A stretch of 64,000 nt of DNA from Lacisediminimonas profundi (GTDB lineage: Bacteria > Pseudomonadota > Gammaproteobacteria > Burkholderiales > Burkholderiaceae_D): contig NZ_VTTH01000003.1 of assembly GCF_008831265.1 (NCBI RefSeq), forward strand, positions 124,001-188,000, written 5' to 3'. The translations under genes were made by a program, and so were the position numbers. Of the stretch, positions 47,284 through 57,776 are shown one piece after another. Under the pieces are notes generated by a model. The model saw nothing but the letters and a program-made list of their open reading frames with translations. It ran no database searches and was not told the origin of the DNA. Each line of letters begins with the position of its first letter. Within the stretch, counting starts at the first letter, position 1.

Positions 47284-50274
47284 ATGGATGGTTCAAGCAA
47301 TACGGTTTCAAGTTCAAGCAGCGATCCGTACGCGAATAGCATGTTTTCCAATCGCCTGGCCAGGAACATGAACCCTGAGGGCTCCTCATCCGGGCCGAAA
47401 GCGCCCATGGTGAAGAGGAGGGATGATTGGGAACATGCAGTCTCCATTCTTACTGCGGATCAAGTCAAAGGCTTCCGGGACAAGTTGAATTGGGTGGCCA
47501 GAGAGTGGGAGAAGGAAATCGCCAAGGCGGAGGAGCTGCTCGGCTCAGATGGCTTCAATAAGCTGCTGCAAGCATTGGACAAGGCGTCCTCTTCTGAGTA
47601 TGCGAGTTTGCGGGAGAGCGCGGAAGACCTGAAGAAAATGCTGGCGTCCAGGCCGGTGCAAAAGGTATTGCACACCAAGGTCAAGCGGATGGAGACCTGG
47701 AACAACAGGAGTAGCGCCATCCTCGACGCCTTTCGATCCGACCAGACCAGTCATGACATGATGAATGGACGCAGGCAATCCATTATCTATTACAGCTGGG
47801 CGCTCACAAGTGCGGCGCGGGCCGCCACATTCATTGCCTCGATCTACACAAAGAGCGCGGCGCTGACAAATTTGACGATCACCTGCACTGTTGCAGTTCC
47901 GGTGCTCGCCGCATTCCACACCGCGACCATGATCAGGGATGTGTACCGTACTGAAGAGTCTTTCTATAAAGAGCGAGCCAAGGCGTACGAGAACATGGAC
48001 CGGGCCATCCGCTTCATGAAAAACATGGAAGATCCCTCGCCGGCGGACTCCTGGGCCGTCCTGGCCTTCCTTGATGCATGCAAGAAAATTCCGGAACTGT
48101 CACCCACCGCGCGACTCGAGGCCGACAAGACTTACTACGCTGCCATGCGTGAAAAATCCTTCTTGCCAGTCAATCTGCTCGCATCTGCTACTGCGCAAAT
48201 CCTGAACGCAATTGGCTCTCCGTCGATCGGTCAGACCGTCACCTTCGGCTTGTCCGGGCTGGCATATATCGGTCAAGCCTATTGCGACGGATTCCAGGGC
48301 AGCGCCGAAGCAGGAAAAGCACAGGAGATCAGGAAATTCGCTCAAAAATGGATAGAAAGGCAGGATGAGGAATTGATCAGCCAGTGGCGAACGAAGGATG
48401 ATTGGAACACTGCTGTCTGCGAAGTCGTCACCCGGCACATGCTGCGGGTGCTGGGTCAGCAGGGCCTGGAGCTTGCTGGTGGCGTGGTACGCGAGGTGAA
48501 GGCCGGCGCCAACGTGGTCAGCGGAGTGGGTTCGATGCAGGTTGCCCTGATGCAGCAGCTAATGAGGCCGGCCAAGCCTGCGCCTGCAAATCTGGTCGGA
48601 ACATTCATCTCTGTAGTCTCGACAGCGTACATGACTTTTACCGCCACCAAGATGTACAAGCGGGGTGATGAGGTCGTCAACAGCAAGCATCGGCGAGAGG
48701 ACGCCAGGTTGACGGAGGCACTGTTGGGCACCGACGAGTTGATCGCCCTGATGTGCCAGGAGAATCTGACGGTCGGATTGCGGCTTGTCTCGGGCACCTA
48801 TGACGAGCGAAGCGGGTTCCCTTATACACACAAGTACGTATCGCCCTACGAAAACGAGTACCTGGCACTGGGTCTGCTGGCACGCCAGGTATCGGAGGTC
48901 GTCAATCCGGACACGCCCGAGGGAAAAAGCGAGTCCGTCATCAATGACTTGCGGAAAGTCTGGGGCACGCCGGAAATTGAACTGGCTGCCATGCAGGCGG
49001 TTGCCAGGGGTATTCCGGACGAGCGCCGCCGGATCGACTTCATCAAATACCGGCTGTCGTCGCGGTTCAAGGCCGAATACCCATTGGCGACAGATCCGCA
49101 GCGCGGCAACGCTGGATCGGCGCCAGCGCAAGACCCGCGACGCGCGCCTGCCTTGCCGTCCGAAGTATTGGTTGATATCGCGATCAAGAAGTTGGCCACG
49201 CATGGAGGTTTGAAGAAAACGGTCAAGGTGCCGGCAGATCCGGCCCCCAAGGACCGCAGGGGTGCACTGAAGCATTTGAGTGAAAGTTACCTGAATCTGA
49301 AGGGGACTTTCTTCAATCGCTTCGATGAGGACGATTTCCTGATTGCCATGGATCAGGTGTGGGCCACCAGGACACCTTCAAGGGTGACAAGCGATGCCAA
49401 GACCGGGCTGTACCACGCTCGGCTCCTGGCCGATTACATCGTAGACCTGCGCGAGCAGCGTGGCATCGCCATCATGACGAATTTGCTCCATGTGGATGGG
49501 AAGCAGCTTAGAGTTGCCGCCAGCAAAAATGCGGCGGACGCCTTGCAGGAGCAAGTACGCATTTACTTGAATGCCGAGATACAGCTTGATCGCAAGGCCA
49601 AGGCCGGTGCGGCGACAAAGCTGTCGCACATGCCTCTGGTGCAGCGGCTGATCAGCGAGGCCAGGGATGGTGCTGAAACTTCCGATCAGGGCCTGCTTTC
49701 CGATCTTGAGTGCAGCAAAGAACTGAAGTACATACTGGCGGAGCTGGACATCGATACAAGCGGCGGCAATGTGGAAGATGACGACAGTATCGTTAGCGCG
49801 GCGGATTCGGACGATACAAGTTCGGACGACTCCGAATTTGATGACACTGATGATGGGGCTCGCGGCGGTGTAGGCGGGAAGAACTCGGATGTCGTGATCG
49901 ATCTGAGCAAAGTGCTCGGCACTCCGGCGGATCACTCCGGAACTGCCAGCGACGGCAGCGATGACTCCCTTTTGGTCGAGGGCGCAGACTCGAGTAGCGA
50001 TGACTCGATATCCAGCAACGAGAGTAATGGCAGCGCTGCCGGACGCAAGGCGGATACTGGTCCCATGAACGGCGATTCCTCAAGCACCCCGCCGCGAGTG
50101 ACGAGGCGGCACCGGGCACGCCTTGTGCAAAAGCTGTTTGGGAAGGAGAAGGCGCGCAGGGGTGAATTGATGACCGCGCTGGACTTTGCATTGAAATCAA
50201 GCGCCCAATCCACGAATGGAGAGAACCCGCGCGATGCATTTTCGCAGTCGACTACGGTTTCAAAATCCGAATAG
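47284..50274 (+). CDS. Large protein of unknown family, paralogue B (996 residues)
   Basis: ATG 47284 is 6 bp after AGGAG. The N-terminus is Ser/Asn-rich (GSSNTVSSSSSDPYANSMFS). Two hydrophobic regions lie near residues 168-216 (SWALTSAARAATFIASIY, LTITCTVAVPVLAAFHTATM) and 433-457 (NLVGTFISVVSTAYMTFTAT). Similarity to paralogue A includes IPELSPTARLEADKTYYAAM and FLPVNLLASATAQ, TDELIALMCQEN, YENEYLALGLLARQV and SEVLVDIAIKKLATHGG. From about residue 826 comes an Asp/Ser-rich acidic tract (DDDSIVSAADSDDTSSDDSE), then a basic stretch (RVTRRHRARLVQKLFGKEK) and a polar end. Codon use looks less GC-rich than in neighbouring genes, suggesting transfer. No known domain or catalytic motif is recognised. 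Confidence 0.85.
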   Translation: MDGSSNTVSSSSSDPYANSMFSNRLARNMNPEGSSSGPKAPMVKRRDDWEHAVSILTADQVKGFRDKLNWVAREWEKEIAKAEELLGSDGFNKLLQALDKASSSEYASLRESAEDLKKMLASRPVQKVLHTKVKRMETWNNRSSAILDAFRSDQTSHDMMNGRRQSIIYYSWALTSAARAATFIASIYTKSAALTNLTITCTVAVPVLAAFHTATMIRDVYRTEESFYKERAKAYENMDRAIRFMKNMEDPSPADSWAVLAFLDACKKIPELSPTARLEADKTYYAAMREKSFLPVNLLASATAQILNAIGSPSIGQTVTFGLSGLAYIGQAYCDGFQGSAEAGKAQEIRKFAQKWIERQDEELISQWRTKDDWNTAVCEVVTRHMLRVLGQQGLELAGGVVREVKAGANVVSGVGSMQVALMQQLMRPAKPAPANLVGTFISVVSTAYMTFTATKMYKRGDEVVNSKHRREDARLTEALLGTDELIALMCQENLTVGLRLVSGTYDERSGFPYTHKYVSPYENEYLALGLLARQVSEVVNPDTPEGKSESVINDLRKVWGTPEIELAAMQAVARGIPDERRRIDFIKYRLSSRFKAEYPLATDPQRGNAGSAPAQDPRRAPALPSEVLVDIAIKKLATHGGLKKTVKVPADPAPKDRRGALKHLSESYLNLKGTFFNRFDEDDFLIAMDQVWATRTPSRVTSDAKTGLYHARLLADYIVDLREQRGIAIMTNLLHVDGKQLRVAASKNAADALQEQVRIYLNAEIQLDRKAKAGAATKLSHMPLVQRLISEARDGAETSDQGLLSDLECSKELKYILAELDIDTSGGNVEDDDSIVSAADSDDTSSDDSEFDDTDDGARGGVGGKNSDVVIDLSKVLGTPADHSGTASDGSDDSLLVEGADSSSDDSISSNESNGSAAGRKADTGPMNGDSSSTPPRVTRRHRARLVQKLFGKEKARRGELMTALDFALKSSAQSTNGENPRDAFSQSTTVSKSE

Positions 50275-50334
50275 CGCCACATGCACGACATGTGCCAGGA
50301 AGACTGAAGCCGGCAACCCGTCCGCGTCGGGCAC

Positions 50335-50370
50335 AAAAAAACCCGCTATCGCGAGATAGCGGGTTTTTTC
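50335..50370. terminator. Bidirectional terminator between groEL and large gene B
   Basis: ACCCGCTATC-GCGA-GATAGCGGGT flanked by A7 on the left and T6 on the right, so it serves both convergent genes. It lies 57 bp from the groEL stop and 60 bp from the end of large gene B. Confidence 0.93.
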
Positions 50371-50426
50371 ATGATACGGCTGCGTGTTGCGGTAAGCGCC
50401 GCGCCGGTTGCCCGGCGCGACAGGCA

Positions 50427-52112
<1,686 letters not shown>

Positions 52113-52406
52113 TTAGTCTTTTACGACGATGGCCATGATGTCTTCTTCACGCATCACGAGCAGTTCCTTGCCGTCGACCTTGACTGCCTGGCCGGAGTAT
52201 TTACCGAAGAGGATGGTGTCGCCGACCTTGACGTCGAGCGGGCGCACTTTGCCGTCTTCCAGGATCTTGCCGTTACCGACGGCCAGGACTGTGCCCTGGT
52301 CGGGCTTTTCAGCTGCTTCGCCTGGGAGGACGATACCGGAAGCCGTGGTGGTTTCCTTTTCTTGACGCTCGACGATGACACGATCGTGCAAAGGACGAAG
52401 GCTCAT
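52113..52406 (-). CDS. groS: Co-chaperonin GroES
   Basis: The 97-residue lid protein starts [20 protein letters not shown] and contains the mobile loop [20 protein letters not shown]; the C-terminal [10 protein letters not shown] is typical. It forms the heptameric cap on GroEL. A Shine-Dalgarno AAGGAG precedes the ATG. The CIRCE operator lies 116 bp upstream. Confidence 0.98.
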   Translation of the reverse strand: MSLRPLHDRVIVERQEKETTTASGIVLPGEAAEKPDQGTVLAVGNGKILEDGKVRPLDVKVGDTILFGKYSGQAVKVDGKELLVMREEDIMAIVVKD

Positions 52407-52521
52407 ACAAACTCCTTAAAAATCAGTTGGTTATATTTATTTGCGGCGACTATCTGCCGCACGGGCACGTCAGCGGGACGGCGTGAGCCATCCACGATCA
52501 AGCGGGAGGATAGCACTATTG

Positions 52522-52548
52522 TTAGCACTCTCTCCCAACGAGTGCTAA
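52522..52548. promoter_or_regulatory. CIRCE element (HrcA operator)
   Basis: TTAGCACTC-N9-GAGTGCTAA, a perfect match to the CIRCE consensus, upstream of groES. HrcA repressor binds it and is inactivated on heat shock, so the operon should be HrcA-controlled. hrcA itself is not in the window. Confidence 0.97.
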
Positions 52549-52709
52549 GTATAGGGATGCCCCCGTTGTTTATCAAGCTATTAGTCTTGCTGCAATGGTC
52601 CGGCGCCTTTCGCTTCGCGGCCGACCGCGAAGCGATGGCCGCTTCAGATGCGTTTCAGAACAGACTTCGCTAGAATGCTTGCCTAGTCAGTAATTGATCG
52701 GGCAGGAAA

Positions 52710-53171
52710 ATGACGAAATCCCCCAAACTGTTTTCGACGGTCGGCTACCAGGTCCAGGAAAGTCCCGGCTATCTGCTCGGGCGTGCCCGCCTGAAGCTGG
52801 CGAAAACGCTCGATATCCAGATGGCGCCACTGGGCATCACGCATCAGCAGGGTGCGATCCTGATGTTGCTCTGGAACGGGCAATGCCAGACCGCGGCCGA
52901 CCTGTCGCGCGAGATGTATATCGATTCGGCGTCGATGACCCGCACGTTGGACCGCCTGCAAAAGCGCGGGCTGGTCGAACGGCTTCCGAGCGAGCAGGAC
53001 CGGCGGGTGGTCAAGCTGAGCCTGACCGAAGCGGGCAGCGCGCTGGCCGCCAACTTGCCGGCCAACTATGTAGAGGTGCTGAACCGCTATTTCGCCCGCT
53101 TCAGCAAGGAAGAAACGGAGACCCTGAAGCGGCTGCTGCGCAAGTTGCTGCAGGAGGAGGATCCCGCATGA
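52710..53171 (+). CDS. MarR family transcriptional regulator
   Basis: The 153-residue protein has the MarR winged helix: QTAADLSREMYIDSASMTRT as recognition region and the wing RLPSEQDRRVVKLSLTEAG. It probably represses the efflux operon it heads and is released by a small phenolic or similar ligand. Its stop overlaps the start of the outer-membrane factor gene (ATGA), so all four genes are likely one transcript. Confidence 0.93.
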   Translation: MTKSPKLFSTVGYQVQESPGYLLGRARLKLAKTLDIQMAPLGITHQQGAILMLLWNGQCQTAADLSREMYIDSASMTRTLDRLQKRGLVERLPSEQDRRVVKLSLTEAGSALAANLPANYVEVLNRYFARFSKEETETLKRLLRKLLQEEDPA

Positions 53172-54664
53172 AACAAGCAATGATCGCGATCGGGCCGATC
53201 AGGCAGCTTGCGCTAGCGGCCGCCGCGACCCTGGTGCTGTCCGCATGCGCCAGCCAGGATGGAATCAAGCCAGCGGCATCGGTGGCAAGCGTCGCGGACT
53301 ACGCCAGCAGCGCGCTGCTGCCGGGCGGCAGTGGTGACTGGCCTGCGCTGGACTGGGCGCGCTCGATCGGCGGCAGCGAGTTGCAGGCCCTGGTTGATGA
53401 AGCGGTGCGCGACAACCCCGGCCTCAGGGCTGCGGCCGCGCGGGTGCAGGCGGCTGCAGCGCTGGCCGATTCTGCCCGCTCCGCACGCGCTCCGTCGATC
53501 GGCGCGGGCGCCTCGGCAACCTATCAGCGATATACGGAACATGGACTGGTGCCGCCGGCCCTGGCCGGCACTTACAAGACCGACAGCAAGGTGACGCTGG
53601 ACTTCAGCTACGACTTCGATTTCTGGGGCCGGCACGCCGCTGCGCTGCGTGGCGCGCTGGCGCAGGGCAGGGTGGCACAGGCGGAGCAGCACAGCAGCCG
53701 CCTGATCCTGGCCAGTGCGATCGCCCGCAGTTGGCTGCAACTGGCGCGGCAACAGGCCCAGCTTGACCTGGGCAGCCGGCAACTGGCCGCGCGCGAGAAG
53801 CTGGAGCATCTGGTGCGCTTGCGCTATGCGGCCGGGCTTGATACGCGCAGCGACAGCGAACAGGCGCGCCAGCAGATTGCGGTGCTGCGCGCCGAGCAGG
53901 CGCAGTGGAGGGAAGCGATGGCGCTGACCCGCAACCAGCTCGCCGCCTTGCTGGGCCAGGGGCCGGACCGTGGGCTGCGCATTGCAGCGGGAGCGTTGCC
54001 GCAGGCCTCGGTGCTGGCCTTGCCCGACGCGCTGCCGGCGGGGCTGCTCGGACGCCGGCCCGAGGTGGTCGCGGCACGCTGGCGGGTTGAAGCGGCGCAG
54101 GGCGACATCGATGTCGCGCGCGCGCAGTTCTATCCCAACGTGAACCTGGCTGCATTCGCCGGGGTGTCGAGCCTGGGCTTGTCGCGCCTGTTCGATCCCG
54201 GCAGTCAGATCATCGGCATCGGACCGGCGATCCGCCTGCCGGTGTTTGAAGGGGGCGCATTGCGGGCCCAGTTGAAAGGGCGGGTCGCCGGCTACGACGC
54301 CGCAGTGGCTTCCTACAACCAGGCGTTGACCGAAGCATTGCGCGACGTTGCGGATCAGGTGCAGTCGATGCGCGGCGCCGCGGAACAGGCCGGCCAACTG
54401 CTGGTCGCCAGCGAAGCGGCACAGCAGGCGTGGCATCTGGCGCGCGAGCGCGAACAAAAGGGCACCGCCAACATGTTGCCGGTGCTGGCCGGCGAGCTGG
54501 CTTGGCTGGCGCAGCGCAAGGTGGAAGTCGAGCTGGTGGCGCGGCGTGCCGAGCTGCAGGTCGGCCTGATCAAGGCCTTGGGCGGCGGCTTCGATGCCCG
54601 CGCGCTGGCTGCTGATGATGGCGCTGCCGTTGCAAACTCTCCTTCTTCAAAGTCCGGATCATGA
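53168..54664 (+). CDS. NodT-family outer-membrane efflux lipoprotein
   Basis: ATG 53168 overlaps the marR stop and gives 498 residues. The signal peptide ends in a lipobox (LAAAATLVLSACAS), so the mature protein is lipid-anchored. The TolC-like fold is repeated: ELQALVDEAVRDNPGLRAAA and TLDFSYDFDFWGRHAAALRG in the first half and GLLGRRPEVVAARWRVEAAQ and ARAQFYPNVNLAAFAGVSS in the second. It forms the outer-membrane duct for EmrAB. A longer upstream frame runs through marR and is rejected. Confidence 0.94.
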   Translation: MKQAMIAIGPIRQLALAAAATLVLSACASQDGIKPAASVASVADYASSALLPGGSGDWPALDWARSIGGSELQALVDEAVRDNPGLRAAAARVQAAAALADSARSARAPSIGAGASATYQRYTEHGLVPPALAGTYKTDSKVTLDFSYDFDFWGRHAAALRGALAQGRVAQAEQHSSRLILASAIARSWLQLARQQAQLDLGSRQLAAREKLEHLVRLRYAAGLDTRSDSEQARQQIAVLRAEQAQWREAMALTRNQLAALLGQGPDRGLRIAAGALPQASVLALPDALPAGLLGRRPEVVAARWRVEAAQGDIDVARAQFYPNVNLAAFAGVSSLGLSRLFDPGSQIIGIGPAIRLPVFEGGALRAQLKGRVAGYDAAVASYNQALTEALRDVADQVQSMRGAAEQAGQLLVASEAAQQAWHLAREREQKGTANMLPVLAGELAWLAQRKVEVELVARRAELQVGLIKALGGGFDARALAADDGAAVANSPSSKSGS

Positions 54665-55899
54665 ATCAAACTGAAACAAATCCCCCAGGCAACGCAGGCA
54701 ACGCAGGCAACGCAGGCAACGCAGGCAGCGGTGGCAACGGTGGCAGCGCCGGCCGGTCCCGCACGCTATTCATGGCCACGCTGGTGCTGGTACTCGTCGG
54801 GCTCGCCTACGGTGCCTGGTGGGCGCTGGCGCTGCGTCACTTTGAAGAGACGGACGACGCCTATGTTGGCGGCAACATCGTGCAGGTGACGCCGCAGGTG
54901 GCCGGCACGGTGGTGGCCATTCATGCCGACGACACCGAGCTGGTACAGGCCGGCAAGCCTCTGGTAGAGCTGGATCGCAGCGACGCCGAGCTGGCCTTGC
55001 GGCAGGCGCAGGCGCAACTGGCGCAGACGGTGCGGGAAGTGCGCACGCTGTATGTGAACAACAATGCCCTGTCGGCCAATGTCGCCACCCGCGCGGCAGA
55101 TGCCGCCCGTGCCCGCAGCGATCTCGACCGCCGCCAGCAACTGGCCGGCACCGGCGCGGTATCGACGGAAGACATCGCGCATGCAAAGAGCGTGCTGGAA
55201 GCGGCGGAGTCGGGCCTGGTGGCGGCCCGCGAGCAGCTGGCCTCGAATCGTGTGCTGACCGATCGCACTTCGGTGGAAAATCATCCGAACGTACTGCGCG
55301 CAGGCACGCAGTTGCACAACGCCTGGCTGGCCTGGACCCGTGCGATGGTGCCAGCGCCGGTGACCGGCACGGTCGCCAAGCGCTCGGTGCAGGTGGGGCA
55401 ACGGGTGGCGCCCGGCGCGCCACTGATGGCGATCGTGCCGCTGGATGCGCTGTGGGTCGATGCCAACTTCAAGGAAGTACAGGCCACCCACATGCGGGTG
55501 GGCCAGCCGGTCACGCTGCGTGCCGACCTGTATGGCAGAGAGGTCACTTACCATGGCAAGGTGGTCGGGCTGGCGGCCGGCACCGGTTCCGCGTTTGCGC
55601 TGCTGCCGACGCAGAATGCCAGCGGCAACTGGATCAAGGTGGTCCAGCGCATTCCGGTGCGCGTCAGCCTCGATCCGCAGGAACTGGCGAAGCATCCGCT
55701 GCGCGTCGGCCTGTCGATGCACGCCAAGGTCGATATATCAGAGCAGAAGGGCGCACCGGTTGCGCTCGGCCAGGGTGGCTCGCAGCCGGCCCTGCGCACG
55801 CAGGTGTTCGACGCCGCCGGCAAGCAAGCTGACGCCATGGTGGCGCGCATCATTGCTGAAAACATTGGCGCGGCGGCGACCGACGGGCAGCGCAAATAA
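54661..55899 (+). CDS. emrA: EmrA-like membrane fusion protein (HlyD family)
   Basis: The 412-residue periplasmic adaptor starts at ATG 54661, which overlaps the previous stop. Its cytoplasmic N-terminus holds a repeat NAGNAGNAGNAG encoded by four copies of a 9-bp unit. One membrane helix follows (TLVLVLVGLAYGAWWALAL), then the HlyD signature DDAYVGGNIVQVTPQVAGTV, a coiled-coil hairpin and a beta-barrel end (PVTGTVAKRSVQVGQRVAPG). It links EmrB to the NodT duct. Its stop codon shares a base with the emrB start (TAATG). Confidence 0.94.
   Translation: MNQTETNPPGNAGNAGNAGNAGSGGNGGSAGRSRTLFMATLVLVLVGLAYGAWWALALRHFEETDDAYVGGNIVQVTPQVAGTVVAIHADDTELVQAGKPLVELDRSDAELALRQAQAQLAQTVREVRTLYVNNNALSANVATRAADAARARSDLDRRQQLAGTGAVSTEDIAHAKSVLEAAESGLVAAREQLASNRVLTDRTSVENHPNVLRAGTQLHNAWLAWTRAMVPAPVTGTVAKRSVQVGQRVAPGAPLMAIVPLDALWVDANFKEVQATHMRVGQPVTLRADLYGREVTYHGKVVGLAAGTGSAFALLPTQNASGNWIKVVQRIPVRVSLDPQELAKHPLRVGLSMHAKVDISEQKGAPVALGQGGSQPALRTQVFDAAGKQADAMVARIIAENIGAAATDGQRK
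54691..54726 (+). repeat. Four 9-bp coding repeats in emrA
   Basis: AACGCAGGC is repeated four times in tandem and codes for repeated Asn-Ala-Gly in the cytoplasmic N-terminus. The number may vary by slippage without changing the frame. Confidence 0.9.
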
Positions 55900-57452
55900 T
55901 GAGTACACGGCCTGTGCAGCCGCTGCCGCCGCTGGATGGATCGCAGCGAGTGCTGGGCACCATCGCGCTGTCGATGGCGGTGTTCATGAACGTGCTCGAC
56001 TCGTCGATTGCGAACGTGTCGATCCCTGCGATCTCCGGCGACATGGGCGTGTCGCCGCAACAGGGCACCTGGGTGATCACCTCGTTTGCCGTGGCCAATG
56101 CAATCTCGGTGCCGCTGACCGGCTGGCTGACGATGCGCATCGGCCAGGTGAAGCTGTTCGTCTGGTCGATCATGCTGTTCGTGCTGGCGTCCTTCCTGTG
56201 CGGCATTGCGCCCAGCATCGAGATGCTGATCGCGGCGCGCGTGCTGCAGGGGGCAGTGGCTGGTCCCATGATTCCACTGTCGCAGTCGCTGCTGCTGGCA
56301 AGTTATCCGCCGGCAAAGAGCGGCATGGCGCTGGCGTTCTGGGGCATGACCACGCTGGTGGCGCCGATCATGGGGCCCTTGCTGGGCGGCTGGATCTCGG
56401 ACAACTACAGCTGGCCGTGGATCTTCTACATCAACCTGCCGATAGGCTTGCTCACGGCCTGGGCTTGCTGGCGGCTCTATCGCCATCGGGAATCGGTGGT
56501 GCGAAAACTGCCGATCGACAAGATCGGACTGGCGTTGCTGGTGTTGTGGGTCGGCAGCCTGCAACTGATGCTGGACAAGGGCAAGGAACTGGACTGGTTC
56601 AATTCCGGTGAAATCATCGCGCTGACCGCTGTCGCTGTCATCGCCTTCGTCTATTTCGTCGTGTGGGAACGAGGGGAGGCGCACCCGGTGGTCGACCTGT
56701 CGCTGTTCAGGGGGCGAAATTTCAGCGCCGGGGTGGTTGCCATTTCAGTGTCTTATGCGCTGTTCTTCGGGAGCCTGGTGGTCTTGCCGCTGTGGCTGCA
56801 GACCCAGGTAGGCTATACCGCGACCGACGCCGGCATGGTGATGGCGCCGGTCGGGATACTTGCCATCATCCTGTCCCCGGTGGTGGGGCGGCTGCTGCCG
56901 AAGATGGACGCGCGGCTGCTGGCCACCACCGCCTTCCTGGTGTTTGCGCTGGTGTTCTGGTTGCGCTCGAAATTCACGGCCGACGTCGACACCTTCACGC
57001 TGATGGTGCCGACCATCATCCAGGGCGCGGCAATGGCGATGTTCTTCATCCCGCTGACGTCCATCATCCTGTCCGGCCTGGGACCGGACAAGATGCCGGC
57101 CGCAGCCGGCCTCTCGAATTTCGTGCGCATCATGTTCGGCGGCATCGGCACCAGCATCACGGCGACCATGTGGGACAGCCGCAGCGCAGTGCACCATTCC
57201 CAGCTGGCGGAGACCACCGGGCCGCACAATCTCGCATTTACCGAGACAGTGCAATCGCTGGTGTCGGCGGGACTGACCGAGCCGGCCGCCTGGGCCGTGA
57301 TCGAGCGCCGCATGAGCGTGCAGGCCAGTACGCTGGCCGCGACCGACCTGTTCTGGCTGTCGTCCGTGCTGTTCGTGGTCCTGATCGGGCTGATCTGGCT
57401 GACCAGGCCGGTGAAGGGCAAGGCAGCGGTCGATGGCGGCGGCGCGCATTGA
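55899..57452 (+). CDS. emrB: EmrB-like multidrug transporter (MFS, DHA2, 14 helices)
   Basis: The 517-residue inner-membrane drug/proton antiporter belongs to the DHA2 family: motif C-like AFWGMTTLVAPIMGPLLGGW, the first helix MAVFMNVLDSSIANVSIPAI and WVITSFAVANAISVPLTGWL. Fourteen hydrophobic segments are visible. With EmrA and the NodT protein it makes a tripartite pump exporting hydrophobic toxicants; the substrate is not deducible. Confidence 0.95.
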   Translation: MSTRPVQPLPPLDGSQRVLGTIALSMAVFMNVLDSSIANVSIPAISGDMGVSPQQGTWVITSFAVANAISVPLTGWLTMRIGQVKLFVWSIMLFVLASFLCGIAPSIEMLIAARVLQGAVAGPMIPLSQSLLLASYPPAKSGMALAFWGMTTLVAPIMGPLLGGWISDNYSWPWIFYINLPIGLLTAWACWRLYRHRESVVRKLPIDKIGLALLVLWVGSLQLMLDKGKELDWFNSGEIIALTAVAVIAFVYFVVWERGEAHPVVDLSLFRGRNFSAGVVAISVSYALFFGSLVVLPLWLQTQVGYTATDAGMVMAPVGILAIILSPVVGRLLPKMDARLLATTAFLVFALVFWLRSKFTADVDTFTLMVPTIIQGAAMAMFFIPLTSIILSGLGPDKMPAAAGLSNFVRIMFGGIGTSITATMWDSRSAVHHSQLAETTGPHNLAFTETVQSLVSAGLTEPAAWAVIERRMSVQASTLAATDLFWLSSVLFVVLIGLIWLTRPVKGKAAVDGGGAH

Positions 57453-57776
57453 ACCCGGAGCCAGCGCGCTGGGTCTTTCAGCGTGAGTTTTTCTCTCGGC
57501 GAGGGTGAATTTATCTCTACCGGTCCCGCTGATCCGACGCTTATACTCGGTTGAACAAAGACCAAAAATCGCTCGATACGAAGCGGTAGCGGAGACACAG
57601 GCAGGATCGTGACGGCTCGCCCCAGGCGGGCAGTCCGGCCGGAAATGTCGTGGCAAGCGATCCGGCTGTTCCTGTCGCCCACCTGCCCCTGTTCCCCTTG
57701 CAGCTTCCAGAGCGCCCCCGACAAGAGTCCCGGCGCGGAGCCCGTTTGCGCACGAGACAAGGCAGAGGAAAAAAAC
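57453..57776. other. 324-bp gap between emrB and the UbiD gene
   Basis: No gene is seen, although the UbiD frame stays open upstream to 57609. A TATACT -10-like box at 57542-57547 could be the promoter of the catabolic cluster; no clear -35 box fits. No convincing terminator for emrB was found. Confidence 0.45.
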
